From Ramlibacter albus (GTDB taxonomy: Bacteria; Pseudomonadota; Gammaproteobacteria; Burkholderiales; Burkholderiaceae_C): a DNA stretch of 64,000 nt. Below, piece by piece: positions 7,992 through 18,071 of this stretch. The notes beneath the pieces were generated by a model, which saw only the letters and a list, made by a program, of their open reading frames with translations, was not told where the DNA came from and did not search any database. How positions within the stretch are numbered: the first letter of the stretch is position 1; each line of letters opens with the position of its first letter. The position numbers were made by a program, and so were the translations under genes. The stretch spans positions 372,001 through 436,000 of the forward strand of contig NZ_JACORU010000001.1 in NCBI RefSeq assembly GCF_014297445.1, given 5' to 3'.

Positions 7992-10900
7992 TGCTTCACC
8001 AGGCTGAGCAGCTCTTCTTCCGAGTACGGCTTGCCCAGGTAGTGGTTCACGCCCAGCTCGCGCGCGTGCTCCTTGTGCTTCTCGGCGATGCGTGACGTGA
8101 TCATCACGATCGGCAGGTCCTTCAGGCGCGCGTCGTTGCGGATGTTGCGCGCGAGGTCGAAGCCGTCCATGCGCGGCATCTCGATGTCCGATAGCACCAC
8201 CGCGGGCCTTTCCTCGGCCAGCTTCTCCAGCGCCTGCAGGCCGTCGGCGGCGAGCGCCACGCGGTAACCTTCACGCTGCAGCAGGCGCTGCGTCACGCGG
8301 CGCACGGTGATGGAGTCGTCGACCACCAGCACCAGCGGGATCTGCGGCGGCTGCTGCACCAGCTGCGGGATCGGCGGTGAAGCCAGCCCTTCGGCAGCCG
8401 CGGCAACCACAGCCTTCGCGGCCTCGGCCGCGGCCGTGTTCTCCATCACCTCGGGCTGTGCCTTGTCGACGGAGAGGGCACGCGCCTGTTCGCCGTAGAC
8501 CTGCGTCAGGGCGACCGGGTTGTAGATCAGCACCACGGCGCCGGAAGCCAGCACGGTCATGCCGGCAAGACCCGGCAGGCGCGACAGCTGCGGCCCGAGG
8601 TTCTTCACCACCACTTCCTGGTTGCCCAGCACTTCGTCCACGTGCACCGCGGCGCGCTGCGCGGCGGAGCGGAAGATCACGACCGGCAGCGTCTTGCCCT
8701 GCGGCTCCACGCTGCGCGCCGACGATTGCAGCAACGCGCCGGACCAGAAGAACGGCAACTGCTCGCCGCCGAATTCGAAGGTGCCGCTCTCGTAGGCCTG
8801 CTGCACTTCCTTGACGGTTGCGCGCCGCACGAGTTCGACCAGGTTCGCGGGCACGCCCACGGAGAGGCGGCCGGAGCGGATCATCACCACCTGCGTCACC
8901 GCGGTGGTCAGCGGCAGCACCAGCTTGAAGCTGGAGCCCTGGCCGGCCTGCGTAGTGGTCTCGATGCGGCCACCGAGCGCGGCGACTTCGGAGCGCACCA
9001 CGTCCATGCCGATGCCGCGGCCCGCGAGCTCGGTCACTTGCGTCGCCGTCGAGAAGCCGGGCATGAAGATCAGGTTCGCCGCATCGGCGTCCGTCAGCTG
9101 CTGGTCGGCCGTGACGAGGCCCTGCTCCAGCGCCTTCTGGCGGATGCGCGCGACGTTCAAGCCGGCGCCGTCGTCGCGGAAGGTCACCGACACGTCGTTG
9201 CCTTCCTGCAGCACGGTCACCTCGATGTTGCCCACCGCCGTCTTGCCGGCGGAAACGCGAACCGCGGGGTCCTCGACGCCGTGCGCGACGCAGTTGCGCA
9301 GCAGGTGCTCGAAAGCGGGCGTCATGCGGTCCAGCACGCCGCGGTCCATTTCGATCGAGCCGCCGAAGATGTCCAGCTTCACCTGCTTGCCGCTTTCCTT
9401 GGCGGCCAGGCGCACCACGCGGTAGAGGCGGTCCGAAATGCCTTCGAACTCCACCATGCGCGTGCGCAGCAGGTCGCGCTGCAGCTCGCGCGTCTGGCGG
9501 GCCTGCGCGATCAAGTCGTCTTCGGTGGCTTCCACCACGCGCTGGATGTTGCGCTGCACGGTGGCGATGTCGTTCACCGACTCGGCCATGAAGCGCGTGA
9601 GCTCCTGCGTGCGCGTGAAGCGGTCGAACTCCAGCGGGTCGAAGCCGCCGCCCACTTCCTTCTGCTGCGCGATGCGCGACTGCATCTGCGACTCGGCCTG
9701 CACCTCGATCTCGCGCAGCTGGCCGCGCAGGCGGTCCAGGTTGCCGGTGAGGTCGCCGAGCGAGGCCCGCAGCTGCTTGAGCTCGTTCTCCAGGCGCGAG
9801 CGCGTGATCATCACCTCGCCGGCCTGGTTGACCAGGCGGTCGAGCAGCTGGGCGCGCACGCGCACCGCCTGGTTGGCGGACTGGCGAGCGGCGGTGACGG
9901 TGGTGGCCGCCGGCATCGCGATCGCGCGTGCGGCGGGTGCGAGCGGCTTGAGCGGCGCGGCCTTGAGCGGCTGCTCGGCCTGGGCCTGCGGCTCCTCCGC
10001 CTTCGCCTCCGGCAACGGCTCGTGGATCGGCGCCGACACGATCACCGGCGTCGGGCTCTGCACCACCTCGGGCGTCGAGCCCACGGTGCGCAGCGCCTCG
10101 AAGCGCGCGGTCAGGTTGTCGAAGCGGCCGAGCAGTTGCTCGATGTCGGCGGGGTTGACCGATTCGGTGCCGAGGTATTCCACCTCGGACTCGAGGCGGT
10201 GCGCCATTTCGCCCAGGCGCAGCGCGCCGGCGAGGCGGGCACTGCCCTTGAGCGTGTGCAGCACCCGCAGCGCTTCGTCGCGCGCGCCGCGGTTGTCCGG
10301 GCGGCTCGCCCACTGGCGCAGCGCGCCGCCGAGCGAAGGCATCAGTTCGACGGCCTCTTCCTCGAAGATCGGGAACAGGTCGGGGTCGATCGCGTCGGCG
10401 ACGTCGATGTCTTCGTCGCCTTCGAGGTGATCGCCGGCACCCGCAGCCTGCGCCGGCAGCACAGGCTGCTCGGGAGCGGCGGGCGCAACCGGCACGGGCT
10501 CCGGCTGGCGCGGCATGACCGGCTCGGGCTGCGTCGCGGCAACCGGCGCGGCTTGCGGCACCGGCGGGACTTCGGGCACCTCGGGCAATTCGGCCACCAC
10601 AGGCGCCTCGACGACCTCCACGTTGCTGAAGTCCATCTCGCCGAATTCGGGCGCCACGGAGTCGGCCGCATCGACGCGCTCCGGGATGTCGAGGTCGCGC
10701 AAGGCCTGCAGCGCCTCGACCACGCGCGCGTCGGGTTCCTTCAGGAAGCCGGCGGCGAACTGGTGCAGCAGCCGGCGGATCTCTTCCGCGGCCTGGCTGA
10801 AGGCCTGCGCATGCTGCGGCGTTCCGTAGGCGAGCGACTGCGCGTGCTCCAGCGAGTTCTCCAGCGCGCGGGCCACGTCCGACAGGGCCGTGAAGCCGAC

Positions 10901-13900
10901 GGTGGCCGAGCTGCCGGCGAGCGCATGCGCCCAGCCGACGGTGGAGTCGGGCACGCGCTCGGTGATCTGCAGCGCCCACTCGCTCACTTCGGTGGACAGG
11001 CGCCGCGACCATTCGTCCGCCTCGTTCAGGTAGACGTTGTAGAGCGGGATGCCGATGCGCAGCGACCCGATCACCTTGACCTGCTCGTCGCGCACCGCCT
11101 CGGGTTCGGCCAGTGCTTCGGGCAGCATCTCCGGCAGAACCTCGGGCGGCACTTCAGGCTGCGGTTCGGGCATCGGCTCGGCGAGGTTGGCGCCGGAAAC
11201 GGCGGACAGGCTGCCGAAGTCGATGCCGGCGATTTCCGCCGGAAGTTCGGCAATCGGCGCCGCGGGCGTGGCCGGCGAATCGTCGACGCGCAGGGTCGCA
11301 CCGAGGTCCATCTCGAACTCGGGCGGCAATTCGTCGTGCGGGATCTCGGCGGCGGCTGCCGGCTCGCCGCGGATCACCTGCGTGGTGTCGAACGACACGG
11401 GGCCGGCCGGGATGTCCAGCGAGAGCGGCGCTTCGGCAACCGGCTCGGTGGGCGCAGCAGGTGCGGCCGCTTCGGGCGGCGCGAACATGTCGTCGGGCAG
11501 GTCGAACGCTTCGGCGACTTCAATCGCGGGCGCAGGCGTGGCCGCGGGCGGCGCTTCGGTCGTGACGTCCAGCGAAATGGTGCCGAGGTCGAACGCGGGC
11601 GGCTCGGCGGCGGGCGGTGCCACCGGGGCAGGCGCTTCGACGGGCGCTTCGAACGAAATCTCGATCGCCGCGGGCTCGATGGGCGCGGGTTCGGCGACCG
11701 GCACCGCCACTTCGGGCACCGGTTCGAAGACCAGCGGCTCGATCGCCGCGGCAGGCTCCACGGCCACCGGCTCGATCGCGACAGGTGCGGGCTCCAGCGC
11801 CACGACTTCTTCGACGACCGGCTGCGCCGGTGCCTGCGGCTCTGCGCCACCCGCGGCGGGCAGCTTGAGCTCCACGAGCTTGTGCTCGGTGCGCAGCGCA
11901 TCGGCCGGGCCGCGGAACATGCCCGCCTTCCAAGCGCCCGCGCTGTGGTTGGCGATGTCGTCGACCCAGCGGCCGAAGCCTTGCAGCGCATGCGTGCACA
12001 GCGTGCGCAGGTCGTCGGTGGCGGGCTTCTGGTCGGCGAGCCAGGTGTTGAGCACCTGTTCCATCGACCAGCCGGCCTCGCCGAATTCGTTGAGGCCCAC
12101 CATGCGCGAGCTGCCCTTGAGCGTGTGGAACGCGCGGCGCAGCGTGGTGAGCTCGGACACGTCGCTGGGCGCCGTGGCCAGGGCCTGGATGGCGGCGAGG
12201 CCGTTGCCGACCACCTCGCGCGCTTCCTCCAGGAAGATCTCGAGCAGCTCGGCGTCGACCTCCGCTTCCGCCGGCGCCGCAACCGGTGCAGGCGCGGGCG
12301 TGGCAACGGGTGCGACCGGTGCAACGGCGGCCGCGAGGTTGCTCAAGGCAACGGTCGCAAGGGCCGGGTCCTGCGCGGCCTTGGCCGCGACTTCGCGCGC
12401 GGCCTGCGCCACACCCTTCTCTTCGGCCAGCACCGCCTTGGTCGCGATCGAATCGAGCTTGGCGGTGAGCATCTCGCCGAAGCCGGATTCCTGCGCCTCC
12501 TGCACGACATCCATGACGTCGTCGGAGAGCCTGGAGTCCTGCGCGTCCTGCGCTTCGGGCTCGTCCTGCGCCCGGCCCATCAGCGGCCGCAGCTCGCCCG
12601 TCGAGTCGTCGTAGACGAACAGCTTCTTCGCCAGCGCCGGCTGGTAATTCAGCATGTCGATCAGGAAGCCGAGCGCGCCGAGGTTGTTGCCCAGCTTGTC
12701 GAACGTGCCGGCGGCGCGCGCCTTCTCCTCGTCGATCTCGGTGACGAGGATTTCGTCGAGCGTGTCGCGCATGCGGCCCACGGCCTGCGCGGCCTGGTCG
12801 AGGCCGAGCACCGAGAGCACGCCCCTCATCTGCAGCAGGTGCTGCGGCGCGGCCTGCAGCGGCGCCTTGTCGTTCGGTGCGCGGAAGAACTGGTCCAGCA
12901 GCTTCTCGAGCTCGGCCAGCGTGCCGCGCAGTTCGCCCACCACGCTGCCCATGGTCTGGCGGTCGCTGACGCGGCGGTACAGCTCCTCCATCCAGTGTTC
13001 CAGCGGGCCGGGCGGGTTGCCCGCGATCACCGTCGACAAGCGGGTGGCGAGCCGCTCGGTGCGGTCGGCGATCTGCGCGTCGTCGGTGTCGAGGTCCTGC
13101 AGCGCGGCTTCGATGTACAGCACCGCGGTGGCGACTTCCATCGCCAGCTCCGCCGCCGGCGGGCGGCCGGAACGCGCGACGCCGTCGACGACAGTGTTCA
13201 GCTCCTGCGCGAGCTTCGCGCAGGTGGGATAGAGCTTGACCAGCGATTCGTTCAGCTGGTGGAAGTGCTCGCTCACGCCCTTGAGCTTGGAGGCCTCGCC
13301 GCCGGAAAGCGCGGACCACGACTCCTTCGCGTGCACGATGCGCTTGCGCGCCTGCGAGAGCACCGCGGGGTCGAAGCGGCCGAACTGCGGCGTGCCGTAG
13401 TCGACCGGGCGCGTGCGTGCGAGCCCGTACGCGGCGCGCACGGCTTCGAGCAGCGGCGCGCGGCCCTTGGCCTGCGGCACGGCCTGCGAGCAGAAGAACA
13501 CCAGGTCCTGCGCGAGGCGGTCGGACACGCCCATGTCGCCCTTGGCGAGCGAGGCGTATTGCAGCAGCACGCGCGAGGCGCAGCGCTTCACGTACAGGTC
13601 GCCGGGCAGCAGGCCCTGCGCCATGGCTTCGAAGTAGCCGGCGGCGATTTTCCAGAACGCCTTGGGCTGCTTCGCGGTCTGCGAGCCGGCAAGCGCGATG
13701 CTCGCGTCGGCGAGGTCACGCGCCGCCTGCGAATCGCCGGACTTGACGATGCGCAGCACCGCCTGGTCCATCTTCGAGCGCACGGCCGGGTCGTAGACGA
13801 GCGTTTCGAACTGGCCTGCCGACGCCGGCTCGATCCAGCGCCAGTCGAAGGCCCAGAGGTCGGCCGGGTGCACGCGGTCGGCACCGGCGAGCTCCTGCAC

Positions 13901-14323
13901 GTCCTTGTATTGCGGGAACAGGGCGACGGCCGACACCGGCTTGCCCAGCAGCAGCGCTTCGAGGTATTCGGTCAGCGCGAAGCCGGCCCGTTCGACTTTC
14001 GAGGACGCTGCTTCCGTGCACAGCTCGGGGCGCTCCACGAACTTCTGCACCGCCGATTCCATGGCGCGCAGCATGTGCGCGGGCGGGGCCAGCCCCACCA
14101 TCTCCAGCGCGCCCACCGCCTGGTGGAGCTGCTGGCGCGCGATGCGCAGCTGGCCGGCGTCCACCGACGCCATGTCCTGGCCGCGCGCGAGCGTGGCGTC
14201 GCGCACGAAGCGCCGCAGCGCCGACGAGGCCGACTCGAGCGACTTGCGCAGCTCGTCGAGCACCCAGGCCAGCGGGCCGAGGTCGTTGGTGGCCAGGTCG
14301 AGATCGGTATCGTTGGCTTGCAT
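7964..14323 (-). CDS. chpA: ChpA/PilL-type hybrid chemotaxis histidine kinase (Hpt domains, CheA core, receiver)
   Basis: The central kinase of the type IV pilus Pil-Chp chemosensory pathway, 2119 residues. Readable Hpt-type phosphorylation sites are H733 (AFHTLKGSSRMVG), H1133 (GWAHALAGSSATVGF) and H1356 (VLHTLKGSARLAG). The ~700-residue N-terminal part resembles FimL/Hpt modules without a clear histidine. Ala/Pro/Glu-rich linkers (about 800-1060 and 1220-1300) separate the modules. Then come the CheA dimerisation helix (LLDRLVNQAGEVMITRSRLE), an HATPase (FEHLLRNCVAHGVE, GRGIGMDVV), a CheW-like domain, and a C-terminal receiver with D2046 (LSDIEMPRMDGF). It is the last gene of the pilG-pilH-pilI-pilJ-chpA operon, 24 bases after pilJ. 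No methyltransferase or methylesterase gene follows; phrB lies tail to tail. Confidence 0.93.
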   Translation of the reverse strand: MQANDTDLDLATNDLGPLAWVLDELRKSLESASSALRRFVRDATLARGQDMASVDAGQLRIARQQLHQAVGALEMVGLAPPAHMLRAMESAVQKFVERPELCTEAASSKVERAGFALTEYLEALLLGKPVSAVALFPQYKDVQELAGADRVHPADLWAFDWRWIEPASAGQFETLVYDPAVRSKMDQAVLRIVKSGDSQAARDLADASIALAGSQTAKQPKAFWKIAAGYFEAMAQGLLPGDLYVKRCASRVLLQYASLAKGDMGVSDRLAQDLVFFCSQAVPQAKGRAPLLEAVRAAYGLARTRPVDYGTPQFGRFDPAVLSQARKRIVHAKESWSALSGGEASKLKGVSEHFHQLNESLVKLYPTCAKLAQELNTVVDGVARSGRPPAAELAMEVATAVLYIEAALQDLDTDDAQIADRTERLATRLSTVIAGNPPGPLEHWMEELYRRVSDRQTMGSVVGELRGTLAELEKLLDQFFRAPNDKAPLQAAPQHLLQMRGVLSVLGLDQAAQAVGRMRDTLDEILVTEIDEEKARAAGTFDKLGNNLGALGFLIDMLNYQPALAKKLFVYDDSTGELRPLMGRAQDEPEAQDAQDSRLSDDVMDVVQEAQESGFGEMLTAKLDSIATKAVLAEEKGVAQAAREVAAKAAQDPALATVALSNLAAAVAPVAPVATPAPAPVAAPAEAEVDAELLEIFLEEAREVVGNGLAAIQALATAPSDVSELTTLRRAFHTLKGSSRMVGLNEFGEAGWSMEQVLNTWLADQKPATDDLRTLCTHALQGFGRWVDDIANHSAGAWKAGMFRGPADALRTEHKLVELKLPAAGGAEPQAPAQPVVEEVVALEPAPVAIEPVAVEPAAAIEPLVFEPVPEVAVPVAEPAPIEPAAIEISFEAPVEAPAPVAPPAAEPPAFDLGTISLDVTTEAPPAATPAPAIEVAEAFDLPDDMFAPPEAAAPAAPTEPVAEAPLSLDIPAGPVSFDTTQVIRGEPAAAAEIPHDELPPEFEMDLGATLRVDDSPATPAAPIAELPAEIAGIDFGSLSAVSGANLAEPMPEPQPEVPPEVLPEMLPEALAEPEAVRDEQVKVIGSLRIGIPLYNVYLNEADEWSRRLSTEVSEWALQITERVPDSTVGWAHALAGSSATVGFTALSDVARALENSLEHAQSLAYGTPQHAQAFSQAAEEIRRLLHQFAAGFLKEPDARVVEALQALRDLDIPERVDAADSVAPEFGEMDFSNVEVVEAPVVAELPEVPEVPPVPQAAPVAATQPEPVMPRQPEPVPVAPAAPEQPVLPAQAAGAGDHLEGDEDIDVADAIDPDLFPIFEEEAVELMPSLGGALRQWASRPDNRGARDEALRVLHTLKGSARLAGALRLGEMAHRLESEVEYLGTESVNPADIEQLLGRFDNLTARFEALRTVGSTPEVVQSPTPVIVSAPIHEPLPEAKAEEPQAQAEQPLKAAPLKPLAPAARAIAMPAATTVTAARQSANQAVRVRAQLLDRLVNQAGEVMITRSRLENELKQLRASLGDLTGNLDRLRGQLREIEVQAESQMQSRIAQQKEVGGGFDPLEFDRFTRTQELTRFMAESVNDIATVQRNIQRVVEATEDDLIAQARQTRELQRDLLRTRMVEFEGISDRLYRVVRLAAKESGKQVKLDIFGGSIEMDRGVLDRMTPAFEHLLRNCVAHGVEDPAVRVSAGKTAVGNIEVTVLQEGNDVSVTFRDDGAGLNVARIRQKALEQGLVTADQQLTDADAANLIFMPGFSTATQVTELAGRGIGMDVVRSEVAALGGRIETTTQAGQGSSFKLVLPLTTAVTQVVMIRSGRLSVGVPANLVELVRRATVKEVQQAYESGTFEFGGEQLPFFWSGALLQSSARSVEPQGKTLPVVIFRSAAQRAAVHVDEVLGNQEVVVKNLGPQLSRLPGLAGMTVLASGAVVLIYNPVALTQVYGEQARALSVDKAQPEVMENTAAAEAAKAVVAAAAEGLASPPIPQLVQQPPQIPLVLVVDDSITVRRVTQRLLQREGYRVALAADGLQALEKLAEERPAVVLSDIEMPRMDGFDLARNIRNDARLKDLPIVMITSRIAEKHKEHARELGVNHYLGKPYSEEELLSLVKHYCASLTAA

Positions 14324-14347
14324 GGAACCCTACCCCGCGCCGGGCGC

Positions 14348-16636
14348 TCAGGCGATCTTGAACCGCGACACCGACTGGCGCAGTTCCTCGGCCATGCGGG
14401 TCAGCTCGCGCACCTGCTGGGCCGTCGAACGCGTACCTTCACCGGTCTGCTCCGTCACCGCGAAGATGTGCTGGATGTTGCCGGCCACGATGTTCGCGGA
14501 CTCGGCTTCCTTGGACGCCGACTGCGAGATCTGTTCGATCAGGTCGGCGAGGCGGCGCGACACCTGGTCGATCTCGGTCAGCGCGGTACCCGCGTTGTCG
14601 GACAGCTTGGCCCCTTCCACCACACCCTGCGTGGAGCGTTCCATGGCGGCCACCGCGTCCTGCGTGTCGGTCTGAATCGCCTTCACCAGCGCCGAGATCT
14701 GGCGCGTGGCATCCGCGGAACGTTCGGCGAGGCGCTGCACTTCTTCCGCAACCACCGAGAAGCCGCGGCCTGCTTCACCCGCGGACGCTGCCTGGATGGC
14801 GGCGTTCAGGGCCAGCACGTTCGTCTGTTCGGTAATGTCCGAGATCAGTTCGGTGATTTCACCGATCTCCTGCGACGATTCGCCGAGGCGCTTGATCCGC
14901 TTGGAGGTTTCCTGGATCTGGTCGCGGATGGCGTTCATACCGCCGATGGCGTTCTGCACGGCCGCGAGGCCGGTCTCGGCGGCTTTCAGCGACTGGCGCG
15001 CAACGAGTGCGGATTCCTGCGCTTGCCCGGACACCTGGTTGATTCGGGTCGCCATGTCCAGCACCGACTGGCCGGTTTCGCGAATCTCGCGCAGCTGTTC
15101 GGTCGAAGCGGCCAGCAGCTCGGTGGACGTCGATTCCACCTGCGCCGTCGTCTGCGCCACCTTGGTGGCCGTGGCCTGCACGTTGCCCACCAGCTGCCGC
15201 AGTTCTTCCACCGTGTAGTTCACCGAGTCGGCGATGGCGCCCGTGATGTCTTCCGTCACGGTGGCTTCCTGCGTGAGGTCACCTTCAGCGACCGACTGCA
15301 GTTCGTTCATCAATCGCAGAATGGCCGCCTGGTTTGCGTCGTTCACGCGCTTGGCTTCCTGCTCCTGGCGCTCGGCTTCCAGGCGCTGCTGTTCGGCGAC
15401 TTCCTGGCGCTTGCGCGAGTCCTGCAGCTGCACGTAGGCCAGGCCCACGGCGCAGATGATGGCGAAGATCGAGGAGATGGCCAGCGCGATCAGGGCGCCG
15501 AACCCCAGGCCCGTCTGCTCGGACAGCTTGCCCTGCAACGCTTCGAGGCCCTTGCGCAGCGGCTCGGAGTCCTGAATGATGGCGGACTGCGCTTCACGCG
15601 CGGACACCAGGCCCTGCAGGTTGCCGAGAATGGCGCCGGCCTGCGTGCGGGTCTGTTCGTACAGCTTGAGCAGCGCGTCGAGGCGCTCGCGGGTCTGTTC
15701 GTCCTTGCTGCCGTTCAGGCGCAGCTCGGGGCTGCCGTCCAGCAGGCCCTGCGCGATTTCCTTGAACGAGTTCAGGTCCTTGCCCAGCAGGAACACGGCC
15801 TCGGGCGACACGCCTTCCATCGTCAGGAATTCGTTGGCCGATTTACCGATACGCTGCGTCAACATCACCAGCTGGCCGGCGGCGGAGATTTCGGCCGGCG
15901 GCGCGTTCTGCTGCAGCTTGAGCGACGACACCGTCTCGGCGATCTCCAGCAGGTCGGAGGACTGGCGGTTGATGGTGCGCAGGGCGGTACCCACCTGCGT
16001 CAGGATCTTCTGCTGGCCCATCACGGTTGCGGCGTTCTTTTCCGCGCGCTCCATCATCGGCACGACCTTGTCCAGGTCTTCCTGCATCTCGGGCGCCACG
16101 GCCTGGATGCGCATTTCCTCGTCGCCCGCCTTCAGCGCCCGCACCGTCTTGGCGAGCACCTGCGAGGCTTCGCGCACGTCGGGGAAGGCCTGCGGGCTGC
16201 CGATCAGCGCCTGCGACACGCTCTTGGCAAGGCGCTGCGACTGCATCAGCGACTGGCCGGTGCCACCCACCTGCTGCGCGACCTTGTCGGCCTGGTTCAC
16301 CGCGAAGAACGCCACGGAACCCAGCACCAGCAGCGAGACCGCCAGCAGCACGAACAGCACGCGCTGGTGGGTGACGATGCTTCGCCGGCCCAGCAGCGGC
16401 ACGGAAATGAGTTCGGCTTCGGTCGGCTCCTCGCCGTCCACCGACTCGGGGCCCATGCTCGATGGGTCGTCCACCATCGCGGCGTCCATCGCCTGGGTGG
16501 TGCTCGGCGCGCCGATGGCGCCCGTGGCATCGGGGTTCATCAGGCTCGCGTCCGGCGTCGCCAGGCTCAGCTCGCCGGAGTCGGGCTCGGCCTGCTTCTT
16601 CGCAAACAGTTTTTTCAGGGAATCAACGACGGACAT
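14348..16636 (-). CDS. pilJ: PilJ, methyl-accepting chemotaxis-type receptor of the pilus system
   Basis: Transmembrane sensor that controls ChpA through PilI. The 762-residue protein starts at MSVVDSLKKLFAKK (16636); longer frames upstream run through pilI. There is a cytoplasmic acidic N-terminus, TM1 near 92-112 (VLFVLLAVSLLVLG), a long helical periplasmic PilJ-type region, TM2 near 385-405 (ISSIFAIICAVGLAYV), then a HAMP-like region. The MCP signalling hairpin includes the conserved tip NVLALNAAIQAASAGEAGRG. Family knowledge: PilJ senses surface contact or pilin in Pseudomonas. Here the ligand is unknown. The gene lies between pilI and chpA, with 35 bases separating it from pilI. Confidence 0.94.
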   Translation of the reverse strand: MSVVDSLKKLFAKKQAEPDSGELSLATPDASLMNPDATGAIGAPSTTQAMDAAMVDDPSSMGPESVDGEEPTEAELISVPLLGRRSIVTHQRVLFVLLAVSLLVLGSVAFFAVNQADKVAQQVGGTGQSLMQSQRLAKSVSQALIGSPQAFPDVREASQVLAKTVRALKAGDEEMRIQAVAPEMQEDLDKVVPMMERAEKNAATVMGQQKILTQVGTALRTINRQSSDLLEIAETVSSLKLQQNAPPAEISAAGQLVMLTQRIGKSANEFLTMEGVSPEAVFLLGKDLNSFKEIAQGLLDGSPELRLNGSKDEQTRERLDALLKLYEQTRTQAGAILGNLQGLVSAREAQSAIIQDSEPLRKGLEALQGKLSEQTGLGFGALIALAISSIFAIICAVGLAYVQLQDSRKRQEVAEQQRLEAERQEQEAKRVNDANQAAILRLMNELQSVAEGDLTQEATVTEDITGAIADSVNYTVEELRQLVGNVQATATKVAQTTAQVESTSTELLAASTEQLREIRETGQSVLDMATRINQVSGQAQESALVARQSLKAAETGLAAVQNAIGGMNAIRDQIQETSKRIKRLGESSQEIGEITELISDITEQTNVLALNAAIQAASAGEAGRGFSVVAEEVQRLAERSADATRQISALVKAIQTDTQDAVAAMERSTQGVVEGAKLSDNAGTALTEIDQVSRRLADLIEQISQSASKEAESANIVAGNIQHIFAVTEQTGEGTRSTAQQVRELTRMAEELRQSVSRFKIA

Positions 16637-16671
16637 GGTGCAAGCCTTCGGTGGGGGACAGGGAGCGCTCT

Positions 16672-17202
16672 TCAGGCACTGATGCTCAGGAACTGGGGTT
16701 GCTGCGCGAGGGACTGCAGGTTGATTTCCTGCCAGTACGCGCCGCTGGCGTCGGTGTAGCCGCTGCCGAAATAGTCCGGCGAGCCCTCGGGGGCTTCGCT
16801 GGACGAGGAAAACGCGTCGAGGTTGCGCAGGCCAGCCAGGCGGTCGATCAGGAGCGCGCAGTTGACCTCGAGGAGCGCATTGAGGGCGATGAGCCGCGAC
16901 TCGGCGCGGCCCGCGTCGGAGCGCTGCTGCGGCGCGCGGCCGGCGACGAAGCTCGCCAGGTCCACCACGCCGTACAGGCCGCCGCGCAGGTTGGCCACGC
17001 CCAGGAACCACTCGCGCGTGTAGGGCACGGGCTGGGTAGCGGCATACGGGAAGATCTCGCCGGACTGCGCCAGCGGGAACAGGTATTTCTTGCCGGCGGA
17101 CTCCACGGCGAGCCACGAGGCCTGCACGCCCTCGGTGCGGGCCGCTTGCAGGCGGCTGGCCAGCCGGCTCTGGAGTTCGCGCAACGCTTCGCGGTTGGCC
17201 AT
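16672..17202 (-). CDS. pilI: PilI, CheW-like adaptor
   Basis: A 176-residue single-domain CheW adaptor that should couple PilJ to ChpA. The CheW core is visible from about residue 25: ASWLAVESAGKKYLFPLAQSG, then YTREWFLGVANLRGGLYGVVDL, the conserved NLRG turn expected in CheW proteins. A disordered-looking SSSSEAPEG segment follows near 145, and the ending TDASGAYWQEINLQSLAQ is typical of PilI from Burkholderiales. It lies third in the pil-chp operon, 34 bases after pilH. Confidence 0.9.
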   Translation of the reverse strand: MANREALRELQSRLASRLQAARTEGVQASWLAVESAGKKYLFPLAQSGEIFPYAATQPVPYTREWFLGVANLRGGLYGVVDLASFVAGRAPQQRSDAGRAESRLIALNALLEVNCALLIDRLAGLRNLDAFSSSSEAPEGSPDYFGSGYTDASGAYWQEINLQSLAQQPQFLSISA

Positions 17203-17236
17203 CTTTCCTTCCCTCGGTCCTGCGCGCGAGCGGGCG

Positions 17237-17602
17237 TCAGCCCAGGGCCTTGATCTTGGCCATCAGCTCGTCCTGGTCGACCGGCTTGGTGATGTAGTCG
17301 CGCGCGCCCTGGCGCATGCCCCACACACGGTCGGTCTCCTGGTTCTTGCTGGTGCACATGATGATCGGCACGTCGGCGTAAAGCGGGTCGCGCGTGATCG
17401 CACGCGTGAGCTGGAAGCCGTTCTGGCCGGGCATGACCACGTCCATCAGGATCAGGTCGGGCTTTTCTTCCGCCAGGCGGCGGAACGCGTCTTCGGCGTT
17501 CTCGGCCGTGCGCACGGCGAAGCCGTTCTTCTGCAACAGGTCGGTCATGAACATCAGCTCGGTCTTGGAATCGTCCACGACCAGCACTTTCTGGATCGCC
17601 AT
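17237..17602 (-). CDS. pilH: PilH, single-domain response regulator
   Basis: A 121-residue receiver-only protein. The acidic pair (VVDDSK near residues 8-13), phosphoacceptor Asp in LILMDVVMPGQNGF near 51-53, Thr/Ser switch (MCTSKN) and Lys (ITKPVDQ) are all present. In Pseudomonas, PilH works with PilG as an output or phosphate sink of the Chp pathway, influencing PilT-driven retraction and cAMP. It lies 10 bases after pilG, preceded by a GGAGAGAGA-like ribosome site. Confidence 0.9.
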   Translation of the reverse strand: MAIQKVLVVDDSKTELMFMTDLLQKNGFAVRTAENAEDAFRRLAEEKPDLILMDVVMPGQNGFQLTRAITRDPLYADVPIIMCTSKNQETDRVWGMRQGARDYITKPVDQDELMAKIKALG

Positions 17603-17612
17603 CTCTCTCTCC

Positions 17613-17999
17613 TTATTCGCTTGCGCCGGCGCCGAACTGCTGCACCGTCTGCAGCAGCTGGTCCTTCGTGAATGGTTTGGTCAGGTAGTCCTGCGACCCG
17701 ACCATGCGGCCCCGCGCTTTATCGAACACGCCGTCCTTGGAGGAAAGCATCACGACCGGCGTGTTCGCGAATTTCGCGTTGCGCTTGATGATCGCGCACG
17801 TCTGGTAACCGTCCAGGCGCGGCATCAGGATGTCGCAGAAGATCAGGTTCGGCTGGTAGTCGTTGACCTTGGCCAGCGCGTCGAACCCGTCCTCGGCCAG
17901 CATGACCTCGTGGCCGCCCTGCTTCAGGAAGATCTCCGCACTGCGCCGGATCGTGTTGCTGTCATCGATCACCAGCACCTTCAACCCAGATGCGCTCAC
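17613..17999 (-). CDS. pilG: PilG, single-domain response regulator
   Basis: A 128-residue receiver-only protein. VIDDSNTIRRSAEIFLKQGG is the N-terminal block, the phosphoacceptor Asp lies in LIFCDILMPRLDGYQ near residue 57, and the ends MLSSKDGVFDK and DYLTKPFTKDQL are classic PilG. It is the output regulator of the Chp kinase that stimulates pilus extension in Pseudomonas. It is the first chemotaxis gene of the operon, following the rubredoxin gene after 72 bases on the same strand. Confidence 0.92.
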   Translation of the reverse strand: MSASGLKVLVIDDSNTIRRSAEIFLKQGGHEVMLAEDGFDALAKVNDYQPNLIFCDILMPRLDGYQTCAIIKRNAKFANTPVVMLSSKDGVFDKARGRMVGSQDYLTKPFTKDQLLQTVQQFGAGASE

Positions 18000-18071
18000 T
18001 TGACGCTGCTCCTCAATTTATTACTGCTTTGCGGGCGCGGCATCATCATCCGATTTTGTAACAGCGCCCTG

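Noticed and set aside
8642..16759. A very long plus-strand open frame (2705 codons) opposite chpA and pilJ
   Set aside because: It is a mirror of high-GC codon use on the other strand. Its translation is Arg/His/Gly/Leu-rich low-complexity text, and the minus-strand proteins are clearly real.
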